A model generated the notes under the pieces. It made no database searches. It was not told where the DNA came from and saw only the letters and a program-made list of their open reading frames with translations. A stretch of 5,202 nucleotides of DNA, from the NCBI GenBank assembly GCA_902479075.1, contig CABSNK010000043.1, positions 1-5,202 on the forward strand. Direction: 5' to 3'. This stretch comes from an uncultured Collinsella sp. Its GTDB lineage: Bacteria > Actinomycetota > Coriobacteriia > Coriobacteriales > Coriobacteriaceae. The translations under genes and the position numbers were made by a program. Shown one piece after another: positions 1 to 5,050 of the stretch. Position 1 is the first letter of the stretch, and every line of letters starts with the position of its first letter.

Positions 1-39
1 AGAACCTTATATAGAAACATCTGAACCCTAACCGCAGCA

Positions 40-46
40 AAGGAGG
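40..46 (+). promoter_or_regulatory. strong, closely spaced ribosome binding site
   Basis: AAGGAGG is a full Shine-Dalgarno match. It sits only 4 bases (CCCC) from the ATG at 51, shorter than the usual 5-9. No other in-frame start fits it better. Confidence 0.7.
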
Positions 47-50
47 CCCC

Positions 51-1127
51 ATGGCATTCGACCCCATTCAAGAGGATTGCCATCGCCTCGTTCTTGAGGC
101 CTTGCGCCGCGACAATATCCCGCTCACCGACGGTGCCGCCGTAGAGCGTCTGATGGAACAATTCACCCGCAACCCCGCACCGCTCATCGTGCACGACCGC
201 GACCGCGCCGGGCATCTGATTGCCAAGGTGGTCGAGGCCGTCGACTACCGCATTCCCTTTATCCCCGACGATGCCCAGGCAGAGCAGGAAGAGGCAGCTG
301 CCGAGAACATGCTCCGCGAGGCGGCCGCACTCGATCCGGCCAACTGGGATGCCCAGCGCATGCTGACGGCACTCACCGCCGAATCCAACGAGGAATACGT
401 GCAGTACCTGGTGTCCAAGTGCGACGAGGTGGAGCACGATCTGGCGCTCAAGATCGCTTCGGCGCAGGACCCCTACGAGCGCGAGGCCGCAGGCGACCTT
501 ACGCGCCGCCCCTATCTGCGCTGGCTTGCCGCCTTGGCATCGCGCGCCCTCATTAGCGGACGCTACCGCATGTCGCTCGAAGCCGCAAACCGCAGCCTGG
601 ACTTTGCGCCCAACGACCCCGCTGGTGTCCGCCACACCGCGATGCTCGCCATGGCAAAGCTCGAATACCCCGCCGAGGAGCTCAAGCGCTTTCGCTCCGC
701 TCACTCCGTGCCGTACCTCGCGAATACCCCGCTGCGCCGCCGCCCCAAAGATGCAGAGCGTGACTTGGACCCGTGGACGCTCATCGCGCTGATGAGCGCT
801 GCCTGGCGCGAGCTGGACTACGAGGGTGCCGAACACTACCTGCGTATCCTTGCGCGCTCGTGTCCGCACGCGGCCGAGGCGCTCTACTTCCAAACCGAGT
901 TTCCCGATGGCGTCTATGCCCGCGTCAACGTAGGCGTGGGCTCGACCGACGAGCTTGTCCTTGCACTGTCCGAGGCAACACCGGTGCTGCAGGAGGGTCT
1001 GGGCGCCCCCGACAACGCCAGCTTTGCCGCCTGGGTCGCCACCAACGACATCGTGCGCTCCCAAATCGACGAGCGCATCCTGCGCGCAGCCGAGCAGGGT
1101 TTGCCGTTTAAGGGAGGAGACCTCTAA
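51..1127 (+). CDS. TPR-like helical cytoplasmic protein, function unknown
   Basis: 358 aa. The start is supported by AAGGAGG at 40-46, only 4 bases before the ATG. There is no signal peptide or membrane segment, so it is probably cytoplasmic. The sequence is alanine-, leucine- and arginine-rich and reads as stacked helix pairs. Residues 84-95 and 153-212 look TPR-like, including the stretch RPYLRWLAALASRALISGRY (153-172) followed by AANRSLDFAPNDPAGVRH (178-195). From memory, the pattern RPY-x-R, then LxPNDxxGVR, then a late PDGVY/GSTDE segment (285-301 here) occurs in a family of bacterial TPR proteins distantly like ST7 and YecA-associated proteins. I could not test this. No catalytic motif is visible; a scaffold or protein-binding role is an inference from the fold type. 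The next gene is a diverged paralogue that overlaps the stop by one base, which suggests translational coupling. The coding region is certain; the family is moderately sure and the function unknown. Confidence 0.9.
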   Translation: MAFDPIQEDCHRLVLEALRRDNIPLTDGAAVERLMEQFTRNPAPLIVHDRDRAGHLIAKVVEAVDYRIPFIPDDAQAEQEEAAAENMLREAAALDPANWDAQRMLTALTAESNEEYVQYLVSKCDEVEHDLALKIASAQDPYEREAAGDLTRRPYLRWLAALASRALISGRYRMSLEAANRSLDFAPNDPAGVRHTAMLAMAKLEYPAEELKRFRSAHSVPYLANTPLRRRPKDAERDLDPWTLIALMSAAWRELDYEGAEHYLRILARSCPHAAEALYFQTEFPDGVYARVNVGVGSTDELVLALSEATPVLQEGLGAPDNASFAAWVATNDIVRSQIDERILRAAEQGLPFKGGDL

Positions 1128-2170
1128 TGGATCCGAGCGTCTACATCCCCGCCTACCTGGAGCGCACCTATCTGGCGTCGCACCCCGAGCTCACCGATGC
1201 AGCACGCGAGCTTGTCCATAACGACATTAGCGCGAATCCCCAAAAGTATGCGCAGTCCGAGCATGCCCAGGCGCTGCTGTCCTACGCCGGTGTTCATCGC
1301 CACCTGCTCGACGAGCTCCATCGCATCGAGGACATGGGCAGCGACGAGGAGTTCGAGCAGACGCGCAATCGCCTGTTCGACGACATGCGCGATGAGCTGC
1401 TCAAGATCGTCCGCATCGATGCGTATGTCCTCGACGCGCAGCTGCTCGCCATCATCCTGGCCGACACGCCCGTTGACGCCTGCCTGGGCGACCTGATGAA
1501 GCTCGAGGCGACCACGGCCGATTACCTGCAGCAAAGCGTGCCCGGGTTCGATATGGAGGCCCCACACTACTGGGCCAATAATGTTTTGGCCGACGGTGTC
1601 ACCGCAGCAGACCTTACCGTGAGCGAGCCGACTCTTATCGGGTGGCTTCACACACTCGAGGCCATCTCGCAGCTGTGCATGGCGAGCGCTCGTTACCGTG
1701 CTGCCGCCAACTACGCCCGCCGCGTCCTTAAGGCGGAAGGCTACCCCACCCGAGCCGCAGGCACCGTGTTGCTCGCCCTCGCTCGTCTGGAAGACCAGAA
1801 CGGCTTTTTTGCCCTGGCCCACCAGCTCGAGGAAGAGATCGGGGCTGACGCGCTCGAGAACTCTCCTTGGTATCTGCTCGCCCGCACGATTCTGCTATTC
1901 AAAACAAACAAGATGCGCCCGGCGACACGCGCGCTGCGTGAGTTTGCCAACCGCTGCGAGGGCGGCGCGTTCTTCTTGCTGAACCCCATGTACCAGACGC
2001 CGTACCTTCCCTGCCGACCCGAGCCGCGCGACCCCTGGGATCTCTCGCACCAGGCGGTTTGGGAAGCCGACGGCATCATCTCGGATACCCCCGACTTTGC
2101 CCCCTGGGCCAATGCCTGCGAAGACGTTTCGCAGCTTGCCCAGGAGTTTGCGCGCCGCTACGGCTTTTAA
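1127..2170 (+). CDS. diverged tandem paralogue of the upstream TPR-like protein, function unknown
   Basis: 347 aa. The ATG overlaps the previous TAA (TAATG, 1125-1129), with AGGGAGG at 1111-1117 nine bases upstream. This decides the start and indicates coupled translation. No signal peptide, membrane segment or catalytic motif is seen. It aligns by eye with the upstream protein over most of the length after residue about 93: IDAYVLDAQLLAII (97-110) matches LDPANWDAQRMLTAL (94-108) there; SARYRAAANYARRVL (187-201) matches SGRYRMSLEAANRSL (169-183); TVLLALARLE (213-222) matches TAMLAMAKLE (196-205); SPWYLLA (246-252) matches DPWTLIA (240-246); and TPDFAPWA (321-328) resembles APDNASFAAWV. The PNDPAGVR signature of the partner is lost, so this copy is the more degenerate one. 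The N-terminal 90 residues are acidic and helical and have no clear counterpart. The two proteins may form a heterodimer, which is inference only. Confidence 0.9.
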   Translation: MDPSVYIPAYLERTYLASHPELTDAARELVHNDISANPQKYAQSEHAQALLSYAGVHRHLLDELHRIEDMGSDEEFEQTRNRLFDDMRDELLKIVRIDAYVLDAQLLAIILADTPVDACLGDLMKLEATTADYLQQSVPGFDMEAPHYWANNVLADGVTAADLTVSEPTLIGWLHTLEAISQLCMASARYRAAANYARRVLKAEGYPTRAAGTVLLALARLEDQNGFFALAHQLEEEIGADALENSPWYLLARTILLFKTNKMRPATRALREFANRCEGGAFFLLNPMYQTPYLPCRPEPRDPWDLSHQAVWEADGIISDTPDFAPWANACEDVSQLAQEFARRYGF

Positions 2171-2203
2171 CGGCGCAAACGCCACGACCATGTCATTCAC
2201 GTT

Positions 2204-2208
2204 AGGAA
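2204..2208 (+). promoter_or_regulatory. ribosome binding site of the murT-gatD fusion
   Basis: AGGAA lies 7 bases before the ATG at 2216 and fixes that start. The MurT N-terminal motif PGRIA follows about 30 residues later, as expected for the family. The 45-base gap after the upstream gene holds only a 4-bp hairpin (GGCG/CGCC, 2172-2183) without a T-tract and no clear promoter, so read-through from the upstream pair is likely. Confidence 0.6.
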
Positions 2209-2215
2209 CGGCTTC

Positions 2216-4393
2216 ATGAACTTCCGCTCATCTCTCGCCTGCACCTCGAGCGATATCGCCCGCTGGGGGCTGCGCTCCATCCTTAAGCGCCAGGGCGGCG
2301 TACTCCCCGGCCGCATCGCCATGAAGATCGACCCCGAGCTGCTGAGCGACCTCGCCGGCCTTGTCGACCGCAGCGTGGTGATCACCGGCACCAACGGTAA
2401 GACCACCACTTCGAACCTCATCGCCGACGCCGTTGCCGCCAGCGGCGCCACCGTGGTATGCAACCGCGCCGGCAACAACATGGAGCCGGGCGTGGTGGGC
2501 GCGCTGCTCGAAGCGCGCAGCGGCCTCAAGCGAGCCGGCGGCGGCAAGCGCGTGGGCGTTTTTGAATGCGATGAGCTCTACACCGTGCGCGTCCTGCCCA
2601 AGCTCAAGCCGACGTACTTCGTGCTGCTCAACCTGTTCCGTGACCAGCTAGATCGCTATGGCGAGATTGACCACACCCAGGACGTCATCGCCCACGCGCT
2701 GGAGCTTTCGCCGGCAACGACGCTCATCTACAACGCCGACGATCCGCTGTGTGCCTCGATTGCCGCACGCGTCCCCAACACGAGCATCGCCTTTGGCATC
2801 GACGGCGCCACCGACACCGAGTCCGACCGTATTAGCGACTCACGTTTTTGCTCACAGTGCAACGCGCCGCTGGAGTATGACTACGTGCAATACGGCCAGC
2901 TTGGCGCCTACCATTGCCCCTCGTGCGGTTGGGCACGCCCCGCACTGGTCCGCCGCGTGACGGGCGTGGAGCTCGGCTGCGACGGCTACGACTTTGACCT
3001 GGTCTTTGGATCTGCGCCCGACGCGGCTGCCGCACACATCGCCACACGCTACAACGGCCTGTACATGGTCTACAACGTTGCCGTCGCCTTCTTTGCCGCG
3101 CACGAGTTGGGCGTGGATACGGCACTTCTACAGCCTACGCTCGATGCCTACGTCCCCGCCGGCGGACGCATGGGCCGCTGGGATATCGCCGGCCGCACCG
3201 TCGAGGCCAACCTAGCTAAGAATCCCGTGGGCTTCGATCGCCAGATTCAGTCCATCAAGACGGCAGGCGGCAGACTCTGCGCTTTCTTCCTCAACGACAA
3301 CGACGCCGACGGACACGATGTATCGTGGATCTACGACGTCGACTTCGAGCGCATCGCCGACACGCCGGGTCTTGTCGCCTTTGCCGGAGGCACGCGTGCG
3401 CACGACATGCAGGTGCGCCTCAAGTACGCCGGCATCGACACCGCCATCATCTCGAATATCGAGCAAGCGATCGGCGCCGTGGCGAACGAGGAGGCTGGCG
3501 ATACTTTCTACGCCGTCGCCAACTACACGGCCTTCCCGCCGCTGGTCCAGGAGCTCAACGAGCTTAAGAGCGCCGATGCGAGCTCGGTCGCCTCCCACGC
3601 CGTAACGCGCGCCGATGGCAGCGTTGTCCCCACCGATATTGCGCCGGTCGAGCTTTCGCGCCCGCTACGCATCGTCTACCTGTATCCCGATGCCCTCAAC
3701 CTCTATGGCGACGGCGGCAACGTCATCGCCCTCGAGCGCCGCTGCGCTTGGCGCGGCATTCCCGCGCGCGTGGACGAGGTCCGCATGGGCGAGACGCTCG
3801 ATCTCACCGACGCTGACATCGTCATGATGGGCGGTGGCTCCGACCGCGATCAGCTAGCTGTGGCACACGAGCTGCTCGCTCAAAAAGACAAGGTCGCAGC
3901 CTATGTTGAGGATGGCGGCTCGCTGCTCGCTATCTGCGGCAGCTATCAGCTACTCGGCCGTTCGTACTATATGGGCGAGAATCGCATCGAGGGCCTGGGC
4001 GTCATTGCCGCCGAAACCGTGCGCGGCTCCGACCGCCTGATCGGCAACGTCGCCGTCAAGACCGACCTGGCACCCGAGCCCTTTGTGGGATTTGAGAACC
4101 ACGGCGGCCGCACCCTGCTCGATGCAGAGGCCACGCCGCTCGGAACGTCCGTCGTCACGGGTACCGGCAACAACGGCGACGATGGCTTTGAGGGCCTCAT
4201 CTACAAGGGTGTCATCGGCACATACCTACACGGACCGGCACTACCCAAGAACCCCGAGCTCGCCGACTGGCTCATCGCCCACGCTCTCGAGCACCGTGGC
4301 GATGCGCAGATCACCGCCCTGCTGCCGCTCAAACCCCTCGACGACGCTTACGAGCACGCCGCCCACGACGCCGCGATGAAGCTTCTCCCCTAG
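2216..4393 (+). CDS. murT-gatD: fused MurT-GatD lipid II isoglutaminyl synthase
   Basis: 725 aa. Known family role: ATP-dependent amidation of the alpha-carboxyl of D-Glu in lipid II to D-isoglutamine on the cytoplasmic face, with glutamine as ammonia donor. The MurT part (1-450) shows PGRIAMKI (31-38), the P-loop GTNGKTTT (58-65), ECDE (117-120), LNLFRDQLDRYGE (138-150), a zinc ribbon with C212, C215, C234 and C237, the motif LAKNPVGF (333-340), and the DUF1727 stretch NDNDADGHDVSWIYDVDFE (360-378). The acidic member of the amidotransferase triad is expected in that last stretch. The GatD part (483-725) starts with LRIVYLYPDALNLYGDGGN. It carries the nucleophile C574 in AICGSYQLLG and H672 in GTYLHG; R607 may be the substrate-binding arginine. 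Usually these are two subunits of about 440 and 240 aa. The linker (about 451-482) and on to residue 518 has no in-frame ATG, GTG or TTG, so GatD cannot readily start separately. AGGAA at 2204-2208 supports the start. Confidence 0.95.
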   Translation: MNFRSSLACTSSDIARWGLRSILKRQGGVLPGRIAMKIDPELLSDLAGLVDRSVVITGTNGKTTTSNLIADAVAASGATVVCNRAGNNMEPGVVGALLEARSGLKRAGGGKRVGVFECDELYTVRVLPKLKPTYFVLLNLFRDQLDRYGEIDHTQDVIAHALELSPATTLIYNADDPLCASIAARVPNTSIAFGIDGATDTESDRISDSRFCSQCNAPLEYDYVQYGQLGAYHCPSCGWARPALVRRVTGVELGCDGYDFDLVFGSAPDAAAAHIATRYNGLYMVYNVAVAFFAAHELGVDTALLQPTLDAYVPAGGRMGRWDIAGRTVEANLAKNPVGFDRQIQSIKTAGGRLCAFFLNDNDADGHDVSWIYDVDFERIADTPGLVAFAGGTRAHDMQVRLKYAGIDTAIISNIEQAIGAVANEEAGDTFYAVANYTAFPPLVQELNELKSADASSVASHAVTRADGSVVPTDIAPVELSRPLRIVYLYPDALNLYGDGGNVIALERRCAWRGIPARVDEVRMGETLDLTDADIVMMGGGSDRDQLAVAHELLAQKDKVAAYVEDGGSLLAICGSYQLLGRSYYMGENRIEGLGVIAAETVRGSDRLIGNVAVKTDLAPEPFVGFENHGGRTLLDAEATPLGTSVVTGTGNNGDDGFEGLIYKGVIGTYLHGPALPKNPELADWLIAHALEHRGDAQITALLPLKPLDDAYEHAAHDAAMKLLP

Positions 4394-4399
4394 CACCCC

Positions 4400-4437
4400 A
4401 CCACCACAAAGGGGACAGGCACCTTTGTGGTGGTTTT
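4400..4437 (+). terminator. rho-independent terminator of the murT-gatD unit
   Basis: CCACCACAAAGG (4401-4412) pairs perfectly with CCTTTGTGGTGG (4422-4433), and A4400-T4434 extends the stem to 13 bp. The loop is GGACAGGCA and a TTTT run follows. It begins 6 bases after the stop codon of the fusion gene, so it should end that transcript. The segment GGGGACAGGCACC across the loop resembles, from memory, dispersed palindromes seen in many bacterial genomes; this is not verified. Confidence 0.85.
4422..4437 (+). repeat. direct repeat, copy 1 (3' arm and tail of the terminator)
   Basis: CCTTTGTGGTGGTTTT here matches CCTATGTGGTGGTTTT at 4621-4636 at 15 of 16 positions, offset 199. The two copies bracket the inverted-repeat block. 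Confidence 0.7.
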
Positions 4438-4452
4438 GACCCATCCCAGCGG

Positions 4453-4516
4453 TTTGTCTCAATCTGTAACATCTAGACCGTTAAAAGTCGTCTTACTGTT
4501 ACAGAATGAGATGTTT
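4453..4516. repeat. long inverted repeat, unit 1 of 2
   Basis: The left arm TTTGTCTCAATCTGTAACA (4453-4471) faces the right arm TGTTACAGAATGAGATGTTT (4497-4516) across a 25-base loop. The strands can pair over 17 positions (4455-4471 with 4497-4513), with one A-A mismatch and two G-U pairs. There is no T-run after it, so it does not look like a terminator. It could be a protein-binding dyad, an RNA hairpin or a dispersed palindromic repeat. Confidence 0.75.
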
Positions 4517-4532
4517 GTCCCGACGCCTGCCT

Positions 4533-4596
4533 TTTGTCTCGATCTGTAACAGATAGAGCCAATTTGCCCGCCCAGATGTTACAGATTGAGATATTT
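4533..4596. repeat. long inverted repeat, unit 2 of 2
   Basis: This unit lies exactly 80 bases after unit 1 with the same 25-base loop length. The left arm (4533-4551) differs from that of unit 1 at one position (G4541). The right arm (4577-4596) differs at two. Arms 4535-4551 and 4577-4593 pair over 17 positions with two G-U pairs and no mismatch. The loop sequence is mostly unlike that of unit 1. The core TCTGTAACA thus occurs four times in this block in alternating orientation. Confidence 0.75.
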
Positions 4597-4620
4597 GAAG
4601 ATCGGGATAGAGAGCCAGCT

Positions 4621-4636
4621 CCTATGTGGTGGTTTT
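4621..4636 (+). repeat. direct repeat, copy 2 (orphan terminator arm)
   Basis: This is a near-identical copy of the 3' arm and T-tail of the terminator at 4400-4437, with one difference (A4624). It has no nearby CCACCACA partner, so it cannot form the same hairpin locally. It could in principle pair with the 5' arm at 4401-4412 over a long distance. It may be a leftover of a duplication or of an insertion into the intergenic region. Confidence 0.6.
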
Positions 4637-4654
4637 TCAGTTTGCCAACGATAT

Positions 4655-4682
4655 GTGAACGGCTAAAAAAGTCTGCTATACT
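4655..4682 (+). promoter_or_regulatory. extended -10 promoter of the tRNA-Glu gene
   Basis: TGCTATACT (4674-4682) is a good extended -10 element. A weak -35 (GTGAAC, 4655-4660) lies 16 bases upstream. Transcription would start near 4688-4690, a few bases before the tRNA 5' end at 4693. Its position directly ahead of the tRNA gene supports the call. Confidence 0.7.
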
Positions 4683-4692
4683 CTTTCCCGCT

Positions 4693-4769
4693 GTCCCCAT
4701 CGTCTAGCGGCCAAGGACGCCACCCTTTCAAGGTGGATATCGCGGGTTCGAATCCCGCTGGGGGCACCA
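4693..4769 (+). tRNA. tRNA-Glu (anticodon UUC), CCA encoded
   Basis: A full cloverleaf can be drawn. The acceptor stem GTCCCCA (4693-4699) pairs with TGGGGGC (4759-4765) with one U-G pair at position 2-71. The D stem is 4702-4705 with 4715-4718. The anticodon stem is CCACC (4720-4724) with GGTGG (4732-4736) around loop CTTTCAA, anticodon TTC at 4727-4729. The T stem is GCGGG (4742-4746) with CCCGC (4754-4758) around TTCGAAT. The discriminator is A4766 and CCA follows at 4767-4769. The 5' half closely resembles other bacterial tRNA-Glu genes (CCCCATCGTCTAGCGGCC). It stands alone with its own promoter and terminator. Its 3' end is duplicated downstream (4940-5038). Confidence 0.97.
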
Positions 4770-4850
4770 CAAAATCTGAGAAGCCCGTTACCAATTCGGT
4801 GGCGGGCTTTTTGCTACCCATGCGCCGGGATTCGAACCCGACAGGGTGCG
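4752..4850 (+). repeat. 99-base direct repeat, copy 1 (tRNA 3' end plus terminator)
   Basis: This copy starts within the tRNA-Glu T-loop, covers the acceptor 3' strand, the CCA and the terminator, and ends after a T-arm-like sequence on the opposite strand (4826-4840). It matches 4940-5038 without gaps at 94 of 99 positions; the differences are at 4772, 4801, 4819, 4822 and 4823. Copy 2 begins exactly one 188-base period later, so the layout is about 1.5 tandem units. Confidence 0.85.
4781..4812 (+). terminator. rho-independent terminator of tRNA-Glu
   Basis: AAGCCCGTTACC (4781-4792) pairs with GGTGGCGGGCTT (4798-4809) over 12 bp with two G-U pairs. The loop is AATTC and five Ts run from 4808 to 4812. 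It lies 11 bases after the CCA. Confidence 0.9.
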
Positions 4851-4852
4851 GA

Positions 4853-4881
4853 GCTGAGGAAACGCGCAAGCGTTTTCCAGC
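4853..4881 (+). other. GC-rich hairpin with GCAA tetraloop between the repeat copies
   Basis: Bases 4858-4865 pair with 4870-4877 around GCAA, a GNRA-type loop. After a single bulged A4857 the stem continues with GCTG (4853-4856) and CAGC (4878-4881), giving 12 bp. It lies in the 89-base non-repeated spacer (4851-4939), which is very GC-rich, carries no credible gene and has a second small hairpin, GCGGC/GCCGC (4918-4931). The function is unknown. Confidence 0.5.
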
Positions 4882-4939
4882 GCAGCACGCAAGGAGCGAA
4901 GCGCGCAGCGGAAGCGGGCGGCACCAGCCGCACGCGGAC

Positions 4940-5038
4940 ATCCCGCTGGGGGCACCACAGAATCTGAGAAGCCCGTTACCAATTCGGTAGCGGGCTTTTT
5001 GCTACCGATATGCCGGGATTCGAACCCGACAGGGTGCG
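4940..5038 (+). repeat. 99-base direct repeat, copy 2, with tRNA-Glu 3' fragment
   Basis: The first 18 bases (4940-4957) repeat the tRNA-Glu 3' end, from the T-loop through CCA. There is no anticodon or D arm, and the 5' flank (GCACGCGGAC) does not match the tRNA, so this is a fragment and not a second gene. The terminator and the T-arm-like antisense sequence follow as in copy 1. It fits either a tandem duplication or an attachment-site duplicate left by an integrated element. Confidence 0.85.
4969..5000 (+). terminator. duplicated rho-independent terminator
   Basis: AAGCCCGTTACC (4969-4980) pairs with GGTAGCGGGCTT (4986-4997), with loop AATTC and Ts at 4996-5000. The one change from the first terminator (G4801 to A4989) turns a G-U pair into an A-U pair, so folding is kept or improved. 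It has no gene directly ahead of it and could catch read-through from the tRNA. Confidence 0.75.
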
Positions 5039-5049
5039 AATCCCGGCAT
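5010..5049. repeat. 40-base inverted repeat overlapping the T-arm-like sequence
   Basis: ATGCCGGGATTCG (5010-5022) is the exact reverse complement of CGAATCCCGGCAT (5037-5049). Inside, ACCC (5024-5027) pairs with GGGT (5032-5035) around GACA, with only A5023 and G5036 unpaired. Read on the minus strand, 5014-5028 equals the tRNA-Glu T-arm sequence CGGGTTCGAATCCCG. The right arm of the palindrome begins at the very end of repeat copy 2, so copy 1 lacks this hairpin. There is no T-run after it on either strand close enough for a terminator. Confidence 0.7.
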
Positions 5050-5050
5050 C

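Noticed and set aside
7..13. TTATATA as a possible -10 promoter element before the first gene
   Set aside because: The -35 region lies outside the window and the match is weak; it cannot be supported.
1124..1822. Long minus-strand open frame of 232 aa
   Set aside because: It lies wholly opposite a well-supported gene and reflects the GC-rich third positions of that gene; there is no independent start signal or recognisable domain.
2190..2219. Nine-codon frame (MSFTLGTAS) ending in TGA that overlaps the start of the fusion gene
   Set aside because: The ATGA overlap could allow coupling, but there is no ribosome site before the ATG at 2190 and the peptide has no regulatory codon run, so it is probably chance.
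4453..4596. CRISPR array
   Set aside because: There are only two units, the repeats are inverted within each unit, and no regular direct repeat-spacer pattern or cas gene is present.
4473..4700. Minus-strand 75-aa open frame across the inverted repeats
   Set aside because: It starts inside the tRNA on the wrong strand, has no ribosome site and crosses the repeat arms and the tRNA promoter.
4663..4941. Minus-strand 92-aa open frame containing PPAGFEPAISTLKG
   Set aside because: It is an antisense translation of tRNA-Glu and its flank; the AGFEPA-type string is the usual product of reading a T arm as protein. The other open frames over 4733-4990 have the same cause.
4940..5038. Second tRNA-Glu gene
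   Set aside because: Only the 3' 18 bases of the tRNA are present; the anticodon arm, D arm and 5' acceptor strand are missing.
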